Assembly (NCBI GenBank): GCA_039190005.1 | Contig: JBCCYM010000035.1 | Location: 1 to 18,806 of the forward strand | Direction of reading: 5' to 3' | From: JBCCYM01 sp039190005 | GTDB lineage: Bacteria > Pseudomonadota > Gammaproteobacteria > UBA12402 | DNA: 18,806 nt | Shown here: positions 7,349 to 13,206 of the stretch, one piece after another | Layout of the letters: every line of letters starts with the position of its first letter | Numbering within the stretch: the first letter of the stretch is position 1 | Program-made: the position numbers and the translations under genes | The notes under the pieces: generated by a model | Database searches by the model: none | Told to the model about the DNA's origin: nothing | What the model saw: only the letters and a program-made list of their open reading frames with translations

Positions 7349-7394
7349 CGGTTCCTGAGCCAGTCGAAGGACGGTTCCTGAGCTTGTCGAAGGA
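7349..7394. repeat. Two tandem 23-bp repeat units
   Basis: Units 7349-7371 and 7372-7394 are head-to-tail with no spacer. Both begin CGGTTCCTGAGC and end GTCGAAGGA, and they differ only at two central bases (CA versus TT). The motif GTTCCTGAGC..GTCGAAGGA resembles a dispersed intergenic repeat seen in many proteobacterial genomes. It fills the gap between the stop of the ligand-binding protein and the convergent EVE gene. Confidence 0.9.
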
Positions 7395-7414
7395 TAAAAT
7401 AAGAAAGCCAGGCT

Positions 7415-7867
7415 TTAGCTTAGGCTAGCAATAATATGCCACTGTTTAGCAGTAACGGGTGTAATTGATAACCGGTTGCCTTTACGAAGTAGTGGCATAT
7501 CATTTAAATCAGTGATGCTGCGCAATTGTTCCAGGCTGATAATCGACGCGAATTTTTGTTTAAATTTGACATCTACCATGACCCAGCGTGGTTTGTCTTT
7601 TTGGCTTTTAGGATCGTAATATTTGCTTTCAGGATTGAAAGCAGTTGGATCAGGATATGCTCGGCTTATAATTTCCATGATGCCGACGATGCCTGGTGGT
7701 TGACTATTGGAGTGATAAAAAAATGCTAAATCACCTGCTCGCATTTCATCTCGCATCATATTGCGGACTTGATAATTGCGGACGCCTTCCCAACAGGTTG
7801 TTTGATCTTTTTGTAGATCATCAATGCTGTAAGCGTTTGGTTCGGATTTCATCAGCCAGTAATTCAT
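7415..7867 (-). CDS. EVE domain-containing protein (THYN1-like)
   Basis: The 150-residue protein consists of a single EVE domain, a PUA-like fold thought to bind modified bases in nucleic acids; the cellular role of the bacterial protein is not settled. Family motifs are all present: YWLMKSEP (3-10), CWEGVRNYQVRN (25-36), GDLAFFYHS (45-53), GIVGIMEI (59-66), DPTAFNPESKYYDPKS (73-88), PRWVMVDV (93-100), and LSITPVTAKQW near the C-terminus. ATG at 7865-7867 gives the canonical N-terminus, with an AGG-type ribosome binding site before it. It is transcribed away from the next gene across 54 bases. In many gammaproteobacteria this gene neighbours zapA; that gene is not visible here. Confidence 0.93.
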   Translation of the reverse strand: MNYWLMKSEPNAYSIDDLQKDQTTCWEGVRNYQVRNMMRDEMRAGDLAFFYHSNSQPPGIVGIMEIISRAYPDPTAFNPESKYYDPKSQKDKPRWVMVDVKFKQKFASIISLEQLRSITDLNDMPLLRKGNRLSITPVTAKQWHIIASLS

Positions 7868-7921
7868 GATGTTGCCTTTTTTGTCAGTACTCTTGGTTCT
7901 ATTTTAAATTGAGGAAATGAG

Positions 7922-8272
7922 ATGTCAAAAATTTCAATAAAAAATATTAAAGAAGTGAGTATCGATTTTATTAACCGAGTGAAATCGGGTCAATTTAGTG
8001 ATCAGGTAAAACATGGTTTCGACGCTTTTCAAGGAAATCGCAACGTGCTGCCTAAGCATTTAAGAGCGCATTTGAAAGCCTTAGATAGTAATATTGCCGA
8101 GCTCATCGCGATGCAAAAGCAACTGGAAGAGAAAATCTATCAGTGTAAACGTGAGCTGGCTAATTTTTGTAGTGATTTAGTTGTTGTGTACGATAAGCAC
8201 GCACCTGAAAATGAAGAAGAAGTTATCGCATCTAATCATCCAGATCGTACCCCAGATAATAAAGAAAACTGA
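7922..8272 (+). CDS. Hypothetical coiled-coil protein, 116 residues
   Basis: I do not recognise the family. The ATG at 7922 is preceded by a strong GAGGAAATGAG ribosome binding site. The product is hydrophilic and mostly predicted helical. The stretch from about residue 40 to 85 (LRAHLKALDSNIAELIAMQK and onward) shows heptad-like leucine/isoleucine spacing typical of a coiled coil. It is followed by an acidic, probably disordered tail rich in Glu, Asp and Asn. There is no signal peptide or membrane segment, so it is probably cytoplasmic and oligomeric. It diverges from the EVE gene and lies upstream of sspA, a place occupied in several relatives by cytochrome bc1 genes. ZapA was considered because of the EVE neighbour, but the sequence does not resemble it. 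Confidence 0.7.
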   Translation: MSKISIKNIKEVSIDFINRVKSGQFSDQVKHGFDAFQGNRNVLPKHLRAHLKALDSNIAELIAMQKQLEEKIYQCKRELANFCSDLVVVYDKHAPENEEEVIASNHPDRTPDNKEN

Positions 8273-8295
8273 ATGGGTCTATCACTTGACATATC

Positions 8296-8304
8296 TGGTA
8301 CAAT
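8296..8304 (+). promoter_or_regulatory. Possible extended -10 promoter for sspA-sspB
   Basis: TGGTACAAT is an extended -10 (TGn plus a five-of-six match to TATAAT), which would start RNA near 8311 and give a leader of about 155 bases before sspA. A TTGACA at 8286-8291 is too close to serve as its -35. A second perfect TATAAT at 8416-8421, 45 bases before the sspA ATG, has no -35 and is an alternative. Confidence 0.35.
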
Positions 8305-8332
8305 AGTGATTAGCTCACACAGCTTACTATAA

Positions 8333-8410
8333 ATGGTTAAAAGGGTACGTTGGAGAAATTTATATGAGCTGGAATACTTCTTTGAGTTTAGCGATAAAGA
8401 AGCACCGTGA
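8333..8410 (+). CDS. Possible 25-codon leader ORF upstream of sspA
   Basis: ATG at 8333 opens a 25-residue frame starting MVKRVRWRNL and ending SDKEAP before a TGA at 8408-8410. It is rich in basic, acidic and aromatic residues, and the codon before the ATG is a stop. No good ribosome binding site precedes it. An overlapping frame, ATG 8364 to TAA 8412-8414 (16 residues, MSWNTSLSLAIKKHRD), has a better GGAG site at 8352-8355. Either could be a translated leader peptide, or both could be chance frames. Confidence 0.2.
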   Translation: MVKRVRWRNLYELEYFFEFSDKEAP

Positions 8411-8465
8411 CTAACTATAATTTTGTTTAACTTGTATAAGCTTGCTAAAGCTGAGGAGCTATTTT

Positions 8466-9113
8466 ATGGCGATTATCGCTAAAAAATCTATGGTCGTATT
8501 GTACACTGGTGATAATGATGTTTACAGTCATCGTACCCGTATCGTACTGGCGGAAAAAGGTATTGCTGTCGATACGATTAATTCACAGCATATGGAAAAT
8601 CAGCCGGAAGAAATCGCTGATTTGAATCCTTACGGTACCTTGCCGATATTAGTAGATCGTGAATTAGTGTTATATGAATCTCATATCATTATGGAATATT
8701 TAGAAGAACGTTATCCTCATCCACCTTTATTGCCTGTGTATCCGGTGCAGCGAGCAAAATATCGCTTGATGATGTCCCGTATTGAGCGAGATTGGTACAG
8801 TTTATTCCACGCTATTGAGAAAACAACGGATCAAAAGCTATTACAACAGTATCGTAAAAGTTTACTGGAAAACCTTTTAGGCTTAAAAATTATGCTAGAG
8901 CAAACGCCTTATTTTTTAAGCAATGAATTTACATTGATGGATTGCTACATGGCGCCGCTGTTATGGCGTTTGCCAGTTTTAGGTATTGAGTTGCCGAAAT
9001 CAGCTGGTATTTTGATGAACTATGCTGAACGCTTGTTCTCAAGACCATCTTTCCGTAAAAGTCTGACTGAATCGGAAAATGAAATACGCTCACCTTTAGA
9101 GGAAGCATCGTGA
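8466..9113 (+). CDS. sspA: Stringent starvation protein A (RNA polymerase-associated)
   Basis: SspA binds RNA polymerase and alters promoter choice in starvation and acid stress; in some pathogens it controls virulence genes. The product has 215 residues from ATG 8466, which follows a GAGGAG site at 8452. The frame is open to a TTG at 8442, but those residues lack support. It has a GST-like fold without the catalytic residue: VLYTGDNDVYSHRTRIVLAE (11-30) as the thioredoxin-like start, NPYGTLPILVDRELVLYES (53-71), then MEYLEERYPHPPLLPVYP (75-92) with the surface-pocket Pro-His-Pro (83-85) known to matter in E. coli, and RLMMSRIERDW at the start of the helical domain. sspB overlaps its stop codon (GTGA), so the two are translated as a unit. 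Confidence 0.95.
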   Translation: MAIIAKKSMVVLYTGDNDVYSHRTRIVLAEKGIAVDTINSQHMENQPEEIADLNPYGTLPILVDRELVLYESHIIMEYLEERYPHPPLLPVYPVQRAKYRLMMSRIERDWYSLFHAIEKTTDQKLLQQYRKSLLENLLGLKIMLEQTPYFLSNEFTLMDCYMAPLLWRLPVLGIELPKSAGILMNYAERLFSRPSFRKSLTESENEIRSPLEEAS

Positions 9114-9532
9114 CACAGTCATCGCCACCGAAAATAGGCAACAGTATGTCACCCATGCGACCCTATTTATTACGAGCACTGTATCAATGGATTGTTGACA
9201 ATCAATGTACGCCTTGTGTCATCATTGACGCGCGAGAAGAAAATGTGCAAGTGCCAGTAGAATTTGTTGAGGACGGTGAAATTGCTTTAAATATCGCCCC
9301 AGACGCTGTTAATAACCTAGAGATCGGTACCCATAGGATGACCTTTGATGCCGGTTTCAATGGTATTAAAAAGAAAATTGTCGCGCCACTCAAGGCGGTG
9401 ATGTCAATTTACGCCGCGGAACATGGTCAAGGGATGGTATTTGAGCCGGAGTCTTGGGGCGAATTAGAAGCACCTGAGCCTGAACAACAGGCGTCCATCA
9501 ATAAAGTGCCGGATTTGCGTTTAGTCGACTAA
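9110..9532 (+). CDS. sspB: ClpXP adaptor SspB
   Basis: SspB tethers ssrA-tagged and other substrates to ClpX and speeds their degradation by ClpXP. From GTG 9110, in the GTGA overlap with sspA and behind a GAGGAAG site, the product has 140 residues. The substrate-binding domain is clear: RPYLLRALYQWIVDNQCTPC (17-36), VQVPVEFVEDGEIALNIAPDA (47-66), and VAPLKAVMSIYAAEHGQGMVFEPE (91-114). A short acidic linker follows, then a terminal PDLRLVD, the counterpart of the ClpX-binding tail (LRVVK in E. coli). The linker is much shorter than in E. coli. An alternative start is ATG at 9146, which would give a length before the first helix closer to E. coli; the GTG has the stronger ribosome binding site. 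The last 12 bases overlap cpdA on the other strand. Confidence 0.94.
   Translation: MTQSSPPKIGNSMSPMRPYLLRALYQWIVDNQCTPCVIIDAREENVQVPVEFVEDGEIALNIAPDAVNNLEIGTHRMTFDAGFNGIKKKIVAPLKAVMSIYAAEHGQGMVFEPESWGELEAPEPEQQASINKVPDLRLVD
9521..9532. repeat. Perfect 12-bp palindrome forming both ends of sspB and cpdA
   Basis: TTAGTCGACTAA equals its own reverse complement and is exactly the region where the convergent sspB and cpdA coding sequences overlap. Read on either strand in frame it encodes Leu-Val-Asp-stop, so both proteins end in LVD. Confidence 0.95.
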
Positions 9533-10285
9533 TTCTGTCGGTAAATAGTGTACCTGAGTGCGTAAGGCGCTACCGTTTGATAATATAATTTTTCGATAGC
9601 CGGGTGTTTTTTTATCGAAACTAAGCGTGGTCATCTTCGGCATAAACGGCATGGCAGTTGCCGGACAGCCGAAATAATCAATGTGATGGTATTTTTTGTT
9701 TAATTCTTGATGGATATGCCCGAAGAATACGGCTTTCACATTGGTGTAATTGGCAATCAGTTGATTGAACGTGTCAGCATTTTTAATCATCATGGTATCC
9801 ATTAATGGGCTGTCACAGGAAAGAGAGTGATGATGGCAAGCAATGAGCACTTGGTTTTTTTCTGTGGTTTTCAAGGTGTCTTCTAAAAAATCAAGTTCTT
9901 TTTGATTGAAGTAACCACTGGCTTTGCCAGGCACCGTTGAATCCAAAAGAATAAAACAGTAGTCATCGAGCGTGATTAAACGGTCATGGCGGATACGCGT
10001 GCCTTGTAAATGCTGCCGCATCTGGGTTTGATCATCGTGGTTGCCGGGAATCACATAGCTCATAATACCGGTTTGCTCGATAAGCTCAACCAGATGTTGA
10101 TAAGAACCAGCCGTGCCGTCTTGCGATAAATCACCGGTAAAAAGTAATAAATCAGGTTGTTCGTGTTTATCAATATAATTTAACACTTGGCATAGATTGG
10201 CATAGGTATCGTAACCATAAAGTTCAGTATGCTTATCCGCGTGTAAATGACAATCAGAGATTTGTATAATTTGTGTTGCTGACAT
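9521..10285 (-). CDS. cpdA: 3',5'-cyclic AMP phosphodiesterase (class III, Icc/CpdA type)
   Basis: CpdA hydrolyses cAMP to AMP and so dampens CRP-dependent regulation. The calcineurin-like metallophosphoesterase motifs occur in order: Asp11 and His13 in ISDCHLH (9-15), Asp52 in FTGDLSQDG (49-57), GNHDD (81-85), CHHHS (150-154), and GHIHQ (189-193), which together bind the two metal ions. From ATG 10285, behind an AGGAAA site, the product has 254 residues. The frame is open to 10339, but those residues do not look like the family. The C-terminal region (CPATAMPFMPK) also fits CpdA. The gene is convergent with sspB, overlapping by 12 bases, and divergent from the transporter across 71 bases. 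A different cyclic nucleotide substrate cannot be excluded from sequence alone. Confidence 0.9.
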   Translation of the reverse strand: MSATQIIQISDCHLHADKHTELYGYDTYANLCQVLNYIDKHEQPDLLLFTGDLSQDGTAGSYQHLVELIEQTGIMSYVIPGNHDDQTQMRQHLQGTRIRHDRLITLDDYCFILLDSTVPGKASGYFNQKELDFLEDTLKTTEKNQVLIACHHHSLSCDSPLMDTMMIKNADTFNQLIANYTNVKAVFFGHIHQELNKKYHHIDYFGCPATAMPFMPKMTTLSFDKKTPGYRKIILSNGSALRTQVHYLPTELVD

Positions 10286-10356
10286 AATTTCCTTGTGTAA
10301 TCGATAAATACCGTGAATAATACGGCACAATAATTGCATTCTAATGAGAAACAGTC

Positions 10357-11583
10357 ATGTTAACAAGCAAGAAGAATTTTTATTTACAAGCTTTTCCTTT
10401 ATTTATCGCGGTGTTCATTGATGGCGCTGGTTTTGGTTTATTTTTTCCGTTATTAAACGCGCTAGTTGTCGATCCGCGTCATAGTCTGCTGCCGGCTGAT
10501 TTTGCTGTTTATTGGCGTGATTTATTTTATGGCTTGGTCGTGTCAATTTACATGTTCACTTTTTTTATTGGCGCCGCGGTATTTGGTGATTTATCCGATT
10601 ATCTTGGTCGTCGCAAGGTGTTGTGTTTTTGTCTTTTTGGCACATTTCTTGGCTATTTATTTTCGGTCATCGCGGTACTTTGCCATAGTTTTTTATTATT
10701 ACTGCTTGGGCGTATTATTGATGGTTCCACCGCCGGCAGTATGCCGCTTGTTCAAGCGGCTATTGTTGATATCAGCACAGCTGACGAAAAAGCCAGACAC
10801 ATTGGCTTGGTATTGTTTTTTTCTTCTTGTGGTTTTATTCTGGGACCACTCGCCGGTGGTTTGCTGTCAGACAGTCGATTGGTTTCCTGGTTTAGTTTTG
10901 CCACGCCGTTCTATTTTGTTGCCGGTTTAGCATTATTCAGTTTTATCTTAATGTTATTTCTGCTTACTGAAACTTTGCGGCAGAAACGTCAATCTAGTTT
11001 GCGTTTAACGCGCGCGTTTCAACTTTTTGCTGAAGCCTTTAAAACAAAATCGATCAGAGATTTATCGATTTTGTTACTTTGCAATATTCTGGCCTGGGGA
11101 TTCTACATTGCTTACTTAGGTTTTTTTGTATGGCATTATTATCGTTATTCAGCTACGCAGGTTGGTTTGCTGTGGACTGTCTTGGCGGTCGGTTACGCGA
11201 TTGGTTTTATTTATCTTGTGAATAAATTGCAACGTTTTTCAACATTTAGAGTACTGTTATTTGGTTTTATGATAGTGGGCTGCCTGACTTTATTGTCAGC
11301 GTTATTACACTATGCCATTTTAATTTGGCTGTTTGCGTTTGTTATTGGTATGGTAAATGGTGTGGTGTATACCTTTATCATTACCGCGTTTTCCAACCGG
11401 GTTGATGAAACCAAGCAAGGCTGGGTGATGGGACTGACGGGTTCAGTCATGGCATTGGCGATGACGATCAGTACACTGATTGGTGGCTTTATTGTTGATT
11501 TAAGCGCGATGGCGCCATTTATAGCCACGGGTGTGATTTTTCTTGTTGCCGGCGTGTTTACCTGTTGTTATCATCCTGAATAA
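10357..11583 (+). CDS. Major facilitator superfamily transporter, DHA1 (TetA/drug efflux-like)
   Basis: This is an inner-membrane proton-driven transporter of 408 residues with about twelve hydrophobic segments in two halves separated by a charged loop near residues 205-230. The first segment carries FIDGAGFGLFFP (20-31), and the loop between segments 2 and 3 shows the MFS signature GDLSDYLGRRKVL (77-89). A GRIIDGSTAGSMPLVQA segment follows in the fourth helix region, and GFILGPLAGGLL matches the efflux-type motif C (GxxxGPxxGG). These point to the drug:H+ antiporter 1 group, but the substrate cannot be told; metabolite or siderophore export is equally possible. Only a weak ribosome binding site (GAGAAA) precedes ATG 10357. 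dacB follows after 31 bases and may be co-transcribed. Confidence 0.88.
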   Translation: MLTSKKNFYLQAFPLFIAVFIDGAGFGLFFPLLNALVVDPRHSLLPADFAVYWRDLFYGLVVSIYMFTFFIGAAVFGDLSDYLGRRKVLCFCLFGTFLGYLFSVIAVLCHSFLLLLLGRIIDGSTAGSMPLVQAAIVDISTADEKARHIGLVLFFSSCGFILGPLAGGLLSDSRLVSWFSFATPFYFVAGLALFSFILMLFLLTETLRQKRQSSLRLTRAFQLFAEAFKTKSIRDLSILLLCNILAWGFYIAYLGFFVWHYYRYSATQVGLLWTVLAVGYAIGFIYLVNKLQRFSTFRVLLFGFMIVGCLTLLSALLHYAILIWLFAFVIGMVNGVVYTFIITAFSNRVDETKQGWVMGLTGSVMALAMTISTLIGGFIVDLSAMAPFIATGVIFLVAGVFTCCYHPE

Positions 11584-11614
11584 AGTATAGGTCAAAATAG
11601 GAAAGGGTATTTTA

Positions 11615-13054
11615 GTGAAAATTGGAATAAACATGAAAAAAATTATTATCTTTGGTTTGCTGCTGCTCAATATTATAACGCTGCCAGTGTTTGCCCTATC
11701 GCTGGATAAGAGTGTATCGACGTTAATCAGTAAGTATATTCCCAACGCGACCGTTGGTATTTCAGTAGCGGATGATCAAAGCGGTAAAATTATTTATGGC
11801 AAAAACAGTTCGCAACGCTTTGTGCCGGCGAGTAATATGAAGCTTTTTACCGCCGCTTCGGCTTTGTTCACCCTGAAAAGTAGTTATCGTTTTGATACCA
11901 CTGTTGCCGCGGAGGCTAAGACAATAAAAGACGGTGTATTGCATGGCAATCTTTATATTACCTTTACCGGTGATCCATCCTTGACCAGCACTGATTTGCG
12001 ACTGCTATTGAAACAGCTTAAAAGCAAAGGTATTGATGAGATTCAAGGCGATGTAGTACTGGATGGCAGTCGCTTTGCCGGTCGTGACTACGCCGAAGGT
12101 TGGACACAAGACAGTATCAATTGGAGCTATTCGGCGCCGATTACAGCCATAAGCTTAAATCAAAATAAGTTTGCCATCACATTAAAAGCGACCTCTAAGA
12201 TAGGCAGTGTAATACCGGCGCGTGTTGCCGGTTACGGTAACTATTTCCCGGTTAGCAGTACGGTTGTCGCGGCAACACAGCAACAGGCAGCGGATCAATG
12301 CAGTTTTATCAGTAATATGGGTATGACTAACCGTGTCACATTAGGCGGATGTTGGCCGGCACTTAAAGACGATTCGGTGTTAAGCATGGCTATTCGTAAT
12401 CCGGCCTTATTTGTGCGACAGTTAGTTGCCAATATACTCAGTAGTAATGGCATTAAACTAACAGGCAAGACAATTATCGGCAAAGCGCCGACAAATTTAA
12501 CCACATTGGTAAGACACCGTTCAGCGCCTCTGGCTGAGTTAGTCAAAACCATGCTCAAACATTCTAATAATTTTTATGCCGGTTGTTTTATTAAATCCGT
12601 AGGCGCTGACTATTATGGCACTGGGACATTTGCCAATGGTGTGCTTGCCGAGAAAAAACTGCTTACTGATAAAGCCGGGGTTGATTTTAAACAAATGACC
12701 ATATTTGATGGTTCAGGGCAATCCTATTACGATTATTTGCAGCCACGGCAGATTGTGCGGCTACTGTATCGTGTTGATCATTCACCCATTAAAAGTGATT
12801 TCTATCGAGCCTTACCAATTGCTGGACAGGATGGCACGCTAGCGTATCGCATGGGCAATATTCGCGGTCGTGTTCACGCCAAAACCGGCACCTTGGGGGC
12901 GGGGCACTCCTCTTTATCCGGTTATGTGATAAACGTTCAGGGTAAAAAATTGGTATTCTCCATTTTGGTAAACAATGCCTTAAGTATCAACAGAGCGCGT
13001 CAATTCCAAAACGCCTTGGTTACCTTGCTTTATCATTATCCGTTTAGTAAATAG
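11615..13054 (+). CDS. dacB: D-alanyl-D-alanine carboxypeptidase/endopeptidase, PBP4 type
   Basis: This periplasmic class C low-molecular-weight penicillin-binding protein removes terminal D-Ala and cuts peptide cross-links in peptidoglycan. From GTG 11615 it has 479 residues with an N-terminal signal peptide (hydrophobic core about 9-25, probable cleavage after VFA). The three active-site motifs are in order: SNMK (Ser73, Lys76), SNN (317-319) and KTG (423-425). A conserved DGSGQS lies at 365-370. The second motif is SNN where E. coli PBP4 has SDN. A large insert between motifs 1 and 2 (about residues 90-300) is typical of the PBP4 group. The GTG has the better ribosome binding site (AGGAAAGGG, 8 bases upstream); ATG at 11633 is an alternative that keeps the signal peptide. 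It lies behind the transporter gene on the same strand. Confidence 0.94.
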   Translation: MKIGINMKKIIIFGLLLLNIITLPVFALSLDKSVSTLISKYIPNATVGISVADDQSGKIIYGKNSSQRFVPASNMKLFTAASALFTLKSSYRFDTTVAAEAKTIKDGVLHGNLYITFTGDPSLTSTDLRLLLKQLKSKGIDEIQGDVVLDGSRFAGRDYAEGWTQDSINWSYSAPITAISLNQNKFAITLKATSKIGSVIPARVAGYGNYFPVSSTVVAATQQQAADQCSFISNMGMTNRVTLGGCWPALKDDSVLSMAIRNPALFVRQLVANILSSNGIKLTGKTIIGKAPTNLTTLVRHRSAPLAELVKTMLKHSNNFYAGCFIKSVGADYYGTGTFANGVLAEKKLLTDKAGVDFKQMTIFDGSGQSYYDYLQPRQIVRLLYRVDHSPIKSDFYRALPIAGQDGTLAYRMGNIRGRVHAKTGTLGAGHSSLSGYVINVQGKKLVFSILVNNALSINRARQFQNALVTLLYHYPFSK

Positions 13055-13115
13055 TCGTTTTCTAGGTCTTTGATCTTAGCGACATCAGCTAGAAAAACTT
13101 TTTTAGTGATAAGGA

Positions 13116-13144
13116 TTGACAATGTCATCAATCAATCCTACTAT
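13116..13144 (+). promoter_or_regulatory. Sigma70-type promoter for the propeller lipoprotein
   Basis: A perfect -35 TTGACA (13116-13121), exactly 17 bases of spacer, and a -10 TACTAT (13139-13144, four of six). Transcription would begin near 13151, about 56 bases before the ATG. An inverted repeat GGATTGA (13113-13119) / TCAATCC (13132-13138) covers most of the -35 and fills the spacer, so it may be an operator. Confidence 0.6.
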
Positions 13145-13206
13145 TGTCGCAAATTTATGAATATATTGTGATTTAACTATTAGATCAGAAAAAAATTGGA
13201 GTTATC

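Noticed and set aside
7404..7416. AAAGC-CAG-GCTTT hairpin as a terminator for the EVE gene or the binding protein
   Set aside because: The stem is short, overlaps the EVE stop codon, and no T-run follows on either strand.
8306..8318. CRP-like site GTGA-N5-TCAC near the sspA promoter
   Set aside because: CRP needs a 6-base centre (TGTGA-N6-TCACA); the spacing here is 5 and the outer bases do not match.
10357..11583. Assignment of the transporter as a tetracycline resistance protein
   Set aside because: Motifs only support the DHA1 group; nothing specific for tetracycline is visible and no TetR-type regulator is adjacent.
13079..13109. A/T-rich CTAGAAAAAC..TTTTTTAG stretch as a dacB terminator
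   Set aside because: Pairing needs a bulge and gives almost no loop; there is no GC-rich stem.
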